This document shows, piece after piece, positions 60,907 to 64,000 of a stretch of DNA of 64,000 nucleotides (its first letter is position 1; each line of letters opens with the position of its first letter). Source of the stretch: Cohnella sp. GbtcB17 (GTDB lineage Bacteria; Bacillota; Bacilli; Paenibacillales; Paenibacillaceae); contig NZ_JAGXJW010000001.1 of NCBI RefSeq assembly GCF_019091135.1, positions 204,136 through 268,135 on the forward strand. The letters run 5' to 3'. The position numbers and the translations under genes are program-made. Under the pieces are notes generated by a model. The model saw only the letters and a list, made by a program, of their open reading frames with translations. It was not told the origin of the DNA and did no database searches.

Positions 60907-62646
60907 ATGAAGAGAAACGTAAAAGCAAAGCTGGCGCCGATGCTGGCATCCGCACTGGCGCTCAGCCTGCTTGCGGCGTGCAGCAGCGGCGGAAACGGCG
61001 GCAATGCCGCAAGCGGAACCGCAGCTAGCGGAACGAATGGCGAAGCAAGCGCGTCCGGCAGCGCGGCGGCGACGCAGACGGCGGGGACGGCCGGGGAAAA
61101 GACGCCGGAGCCGCTGACGCTTAACATTATGCTGTGGGGCGACAAGCCGAAGCAGTTCGACGAAGTGGTCGCCGAGTTCGAGCGCCGGACGAAGGATACG
61201 CTGAACCTGAAGCTGAAGGTTACGTTCACTCCGCAGGCGGATTATGTCAACAAGCTGAAGCTGAAGCTCGCTGCGGGCGAGCAAGTCGACATCGCGTTCG
61301 ACGCGCCCTGGATGAATATGAACGCGTTCATTGCCAAGGACAACTATACGAATCTCGACGGCTATTTCAATAACGACCAATACCCGGGACTTAAGAAGGC
61401 TTTCGGAAGCGGCTATCTGGACAACAACAAGTTCACCGGCGCGGACGGGCAGCTGCACACTTACGGCGTACCGCTCGGCCAATATTTGAGCGATATGCCG
61501 GTCATCTACTACCGCAAGGACCTGGCAGCCAAGTACGGGATGAGCGACATCAAGTCCTACGAGGAGCTGACGGCTTACTTCGATCAAGTGCTGGCGAACG
61601 ACAAAAACATGATTCCGTTCGTCATCCGCAACGACGGAAACTACGGCGCGACGGCCGCAATCGACTTCAACAAGGACTTGCCTGTGAAGTACGAGGCGGG
61701 ACTGTGGGACCTGAACCTGGCGCCGAACGTCGTCGCGACGCTCCAACTGGACGGCAAGACGGTCAAGGGCGTCAAGCTGACGGGCGACAAGCAGGATAGC
61801 GCAGCGGCATTTCCTGCTCCCTTTAATCAGCCGGACTACACAACCTATCAGACCATCCGCGAGTGGCACGATAAAGGATATATCGAGAAGGAGCCGATCG
61901 TCCGCAAGGACGCGCGCGGCACGTTCACGGCCGGCAAGGCGGCTTCGATGATGGAGGGCGTCGCCAACCTGGACGCCGTCAACGCGCAGCTCAAAGCGGG
62001 CGTTCCGTCGGCGGAGCTCGGCATGTTCGTCGTGCAGAAGACCGTGCGCGACATGGTTCAGCCGAATCCGACGCTCATCTCGGATTTCCGCGTCTGGAAC
62101 TTCCTGTGCATCCCGAAAACCTCGGCCAACGCCGATCGCGCCATGGCGTTCATTAACTGGATTTTCGAAAACCAGGACAATCACGATCTGTTCGAGCTCG
62201 GCATTAAAGGCAAGAACTGGGAGCCGGTCGGCGACGACAAGTTCAAGTACCCCGACGGCATCGATACGCTGCAAAATTATACGTTCCCGGGCTACATGCT
62301 GACCTGGAATCCGAATTATATCCGTCTGTCGGCCAACGTTCCGGACGACCTGGTCGCGTACTACCGGTATGTCGCCGACGAGAAGTCATACGTGCGTTCC
62401 GCGCTTGCGGGCTTCGCCTTTAACCAGGAGCCGGTGAAGAACCAGCTTGCCAACCCGGACTTCGCCAAGATCTCCACCGAAACGCTGGCCTACCAGCTCG
62501 GCATGGTCGAGACGCCTGCGACGGGTCTGCAGAAGCTGCAAGCCAAGTGGGAAGGCAACAAAGCGCTGCAGAGCGATATCGCGGCGATCAAGGCTGAGCT
62601 GAAGAAGCAGGTCGAGGCGTTCCTCGCGCAGCAGAGCGGGACGTAA
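60907..62646 (+). CDS. ABC transporter sugar-binding lipoprotein
   Basis: A 579-residue extracellular binding protein. The signal peptide ends in LAAC (Cys25 lipidated), followed by a Gly/Ser/Ala linker and TLNIMLWGDKPKQFDEVV. PVIYYRKDLAAKYGM and WIFENQDNHDLFELG occur in the large LplA-like binding proteins. Start ATG behind GGGAGGG. It supplies ligand to the two permeases upstream. Ligand unknown; the neighbouring GH2 beta-mannosidase suggests a mannose-containing oligosaccharide (inference). Confidence 0.93.
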   Translation: MKRNVKAKLAPMLASALALSLLAACSSGGNGGNAASGTAASGTNGEASASGSAAATQTAGTAGEKTPEPLTLNIMLWGDKPKQFDEVVAEFERRTKDTLNLKLKVTFTPQADYVNKLKLKLAAGEQVDIAFDAPWMNMNAFIAKDNYTNLDGYFNNDQYPGLKKAFGSGYLDNNKFTGADGQLHTYGVPLGQYLSDMPVIYYRKDLAAKYGMSDIKSYEELTAYFDQVLANDKNMIPFVIRNDGNYGATAAIDFNKDLPVKYEAGLWDLNLAPNVVATLQLDGKTVKGVKLTGDKQDSAAAFPAPFNQPDYTTYQTIREWHDKGYIEKEPIVRKDARGTFTAGKAASMMEGVANLDAVNAQLKAGVPSAELGMFVVQKTVRDMVQPNPTLISDFRVWNFLCIPKTSANADRAMAFINWIFENQDNHDLFELGIKGKNWEPVGDDKFKYPDGIDTLQNYTFPGYMLTWNPNYIRLSANVPDDLVAYYRYVADEKSYVRSALAGFAFNQEPVKNQLANPDFAKISTETLAYQLGMVETPATGLQKLQAKWEGNKALQSDIAAIKAELKKQVEAFLAQQSGT

Positions 62647-62652
62647 CGCGGC

Positions 62653-63570
62653 GTGAGAGCGGACGATCGCAATTTCGGATGCCGGATCAAGCGCGATCTG
62701 GTCTACAAGGGCTATGAAGCCGTGGTTATGGAAAACGAGGCGTTTCGCCTGACCGTGCTTCCAGGCAAGGGCACGGACCTGATCGAACTGCTGCACAAGC
62801 CGACCGATACCGACTTCGCATGGTTCACGCGGCTTGGGCTTCGTCCGAAGGAGGCGGCCTTCGGCGACTTTCAGAGCCAGTATGAGGGAGGATGGCAGGA
62901 GATCCTCCCCAATCTCGGCGGGCGACACGTGCACCGGGGCGCGGAGATGCCGGCATACGGGGAGGCGGCATTGTCGTCCTGGCGTTATGAAGTTGAGGAA
63001 GACGGCCCGGCGCGCATCCGCGTCGTCTTCCGGCTGGAGCTGCGGTCGCTGCCGCTGGCGATCGAGAAAAGCATCGAGATGACGAGCGGCGAAGCCGGCT
63101 TTCGCCTGGAAGAGCGGCTGACGAACGTTTCGCCGGCCGTCATCCATGCCGATTGGGGACACCACATCACGTTCGGCGAGCCGTTTCTCGTCCCGGGCAC
63201 GCGCATATCCTTGCCGGACGGGGATGCCTTTTATGAGCTGCCTGCGAAAGGGAGTACGGGAGGGTTCGGCGTGCTTCCGGCAGCCGCAGGTCGCTACGCG
63301 CTGAGGCGGCCGGACGGCATCGGCGCCGAGGTGAGCTGGGATGCCGAAGTATGGCCGTATCTCTGGTTTTGGCGGGATCACGGCGGCGAGGCAAACCCGC
63401 CGTACTTCGGCAGCCACTACAACGTGGGGCTGGAGGTGTTTTCCTCGCCGCCGGCGACGACACTGGAGGACAGCATCGCCGCCGGAACGGCCGTGCGCGT
63501 GGAGCCGTACGGTTCGGTTAACGCGTGTTTGGTTTTTCGGGTATTGCAGCAGCAGCCGAGCGAACCGTAG
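62653..63570 (+). CDS. Aldose 1-epimerase-like (galactose mutarotase fold) protein
   Basis: A 305-residue protein, probably of the galactose-mutarotase-like beta-sandwich fold. Features are YKGYEAVVMENEAFRLTVLP near the N-terminus, GGWQEILPNLGG, DWGHHITFGEPFL with paired histidines and GSHYNVGLEVFSS. It could interconvert anomers of the imported sugar. The GTG start is 6 bases after the binding-protein stop with only a weak ribosome-binding site, so it is likely co-translated with that gene. Catalytic activity is not proven by sequence. Confidence 0.8.
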   Translation: MRADDRNFGCRIKRDLVYKGYEAVVMENEAFRLTVLPGKGTDLIELLHKPTDTDFAWFTRLGLRPKEAAFGDFQSQYEGGWQEILPNLGGRHVHRGAEMPAYGEAALSSWRYEVEEDGPARIRVVFRLELRSLPLAIEKSIEMTSGEAGFRLEERLTNVSPAVIHADWGHHITFGEPFLVPGTRISLPDGDAFYELPAKGSTGGFGVLPAAAGRYALRRPDGIGAEVSWDAEVWPYLWFWRDHGGEANPPYFGSHYNVGLEVFSSPPATTLEDSIAAGTAVRVEPYGSVNACLVFRVLQQQPSEP

Positions 63571-63630
63571 ATTGAAAGTGGCTGCTCGCTGTTGACGGCG
63601 TCACGGTGCCGAGTCGCTAAGCGTGCGCGA

Positions 63631-63706
63631 AGTTAGCCGGAAAAACCGGATAACTGCACCCGCAAGTGCAGGTTCGGCCCGGAGTTAACTGGAAAAACCG
63701 GCTAAC
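63631..63706. repeat. Two similar small hairpins (CCGG-AAAAA-CCGG core)
   Basis: AGTTAGCCGG-AAAAA-CCGGATAACT (63631-63655) and a related AGTTAACTGG-AAAAA-CCGGCTAAC (63683-63706), 52 bases apart. The first forms a nearly perfect hairpin. Their A5 loop and flanks are conserved, so they are copies of one element. Confidence 0.7.
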
Positions 63707-63719
63707 GGTGCCCTGAAGC

Positions 63720-63771
63720 GCGAAGGAGCTGTGCCCCAGTCATGATCATGACTAGGGCACAGCTCCTTCGC
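63720..63771. terminator. 52-base near-perfect palindrome between convergent genes
   Basis: From GCGAAGGAGCTGTGCCC (63720-63736) to GGGCACAGCTCCTTCGC (63755-63771), with the perfect central palindrome AGTCATGATCATGACT. Twenty-five of 26 position pairs are complementary. It lies between the mutarotase-like gene and the convergent GH88-like gene, so it may terminate both; it has no T-run and could form a cruciform. Confidence 0.7.
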
Positions 63772-63839
63772 TGTATCATTAGGTTACTGCCGATCCAGCA
63801 TCTATCAAGCGCGGTGGCCGCAGCTGTGCGATGCGCAAA

Positions 63840-64000
63840 TCAACGCCCGCGCTCGTACCAATACCCCGTCACGCCGCGCTCCAGACGCATCAGCGCCTCC
63901 AGGTAATAATAATCGCCCCTGATCGTGTAGTCGTCCGCCGCGATGCTGCCGCGCACGTGATAGGAGCCGCGGCGGATGGAGCCTTCGGCTTCGCCGTCGT
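63840..64000 (-). CDS. GH88/GH105-like unsaturated uronyl hydrolase (C-terminus only)
   Basis: The last 53 codons of a minus-strand gene, with the start beyond the right edge. It ends GSIAADDYTIRGDYYYLEAL, then MRLERGVTGYWYERGR and TGA at 63840-63842. GDYYYLEALMRL is the typical C-terminal motif of unsaturated glucuronyl/galacturonyl hydrolases (GH88/GH105). It suggests that the pectin or glycosaminoglycan-type glycan region continues past the window. Family call rests on this short motif only. Confidence 0.65.
   Translation of the reverse strand, partial: DGEAEGSIRRGSYHVRGSIAADDYTIRGDYYYLEALMRLERGVTGYWYERGR

Overview
The window looks like a chromosome segment of a Gram-positive saccharolytic bacterium of the Paenibacillaceae (Paenibacillus/Cohnella type). 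This is inferred from the lipoprotein sugar-binding proteins, LplB/YtcP-type permeases, YesM/AraC two-component pairs, an AraR-ribulokinase-ribulose-phosphate epimerase locus, strong GGAGG ribosome-binding sites with frequent GTG/TTG starts, and a high-GC backbone. No rRNA or tRNA gene was seen.

Layout. (1) 1-9.9 kb: a sugar-uptake and glycan-degradation operon (two permeases, binding lipoprotein, two GH43-type proteins of which one has two propellers, GH38 alpha-mannosidase), closed by a terminator. (2) 10.0-12.65 kb: a gene graveyard. A permease 5' fragment is fused by deletion to the 3' part of a frameshifted GH95 gene. Next come a three-times frameshifted tyrosine-recombinase remnant on the minus strand and the last 63 codons of a GH78 rhamnosidase. 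(3) 12.7-22.5 kb: an AT-rich accessory island with an OLD-family ATPase/Toprim nuclease, an Mrr-like PD-(D/E)XK nuclease, two convergent TniQ-like zinc-finger paralogues, a small protein resembling a Mu-type transposase C-terminal barrel, RHH and TetR regulators with a repeated operator-like element, a three-gene module (unknown protein, XRE-ImmA protease, 32-residue zinc ribbon), a membrane/coiled-coil protein, and a repeat cluster resembling a Tn7-type transposon end. (4) 22.5-31 kb: backbone again, with an autoregulated MBL/TetR operon, an unusual direct-repeat cluster, catE with a CatR/YodB-like operator, a methionine aminopeptidase, a HAD phosphatase, and araR-araD-araB with AraR operators. 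(5) 31-41 kb: a histidine kinase with a broken response regulator, a Fic protein, and a binding protein/permease/permease/enzyme operon. (6) 41-45.9 kb: LysR, DinB, a secreted (alpha/alpha)6-type protein and a divergent LacI regulator. (7) 46-47 kb: non-coding repeats, including a C-rich minisatellite and a palindromic element. (8) 47-63.6 kb: a second large glycan locus (secreted 1237-residue protein with internal dockerin-like segment, GH2 beta-mannosidase, unknown enzyme, two-component pair, two permeases, binding protein, mutarotase-like protein), then palindromic repeats and the 3' end of a GH88/GH105-like gene.

How it fits together. The backbone encodes several parallel sense-import-degrade modules for plant or fungal polysaccharides (arabinose-, mannose- and possibly xylose-containing). 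The least explained part is the 12.7-22.5 kb island. It combines two nucleases, TniQ-like proteins, a protease-regulator module and a transposon-end-like repeat cluster, and is flanked by integrase and deletion scars. It is the best candidate for an undescribed defence or mobile system, but its function is inference from context.
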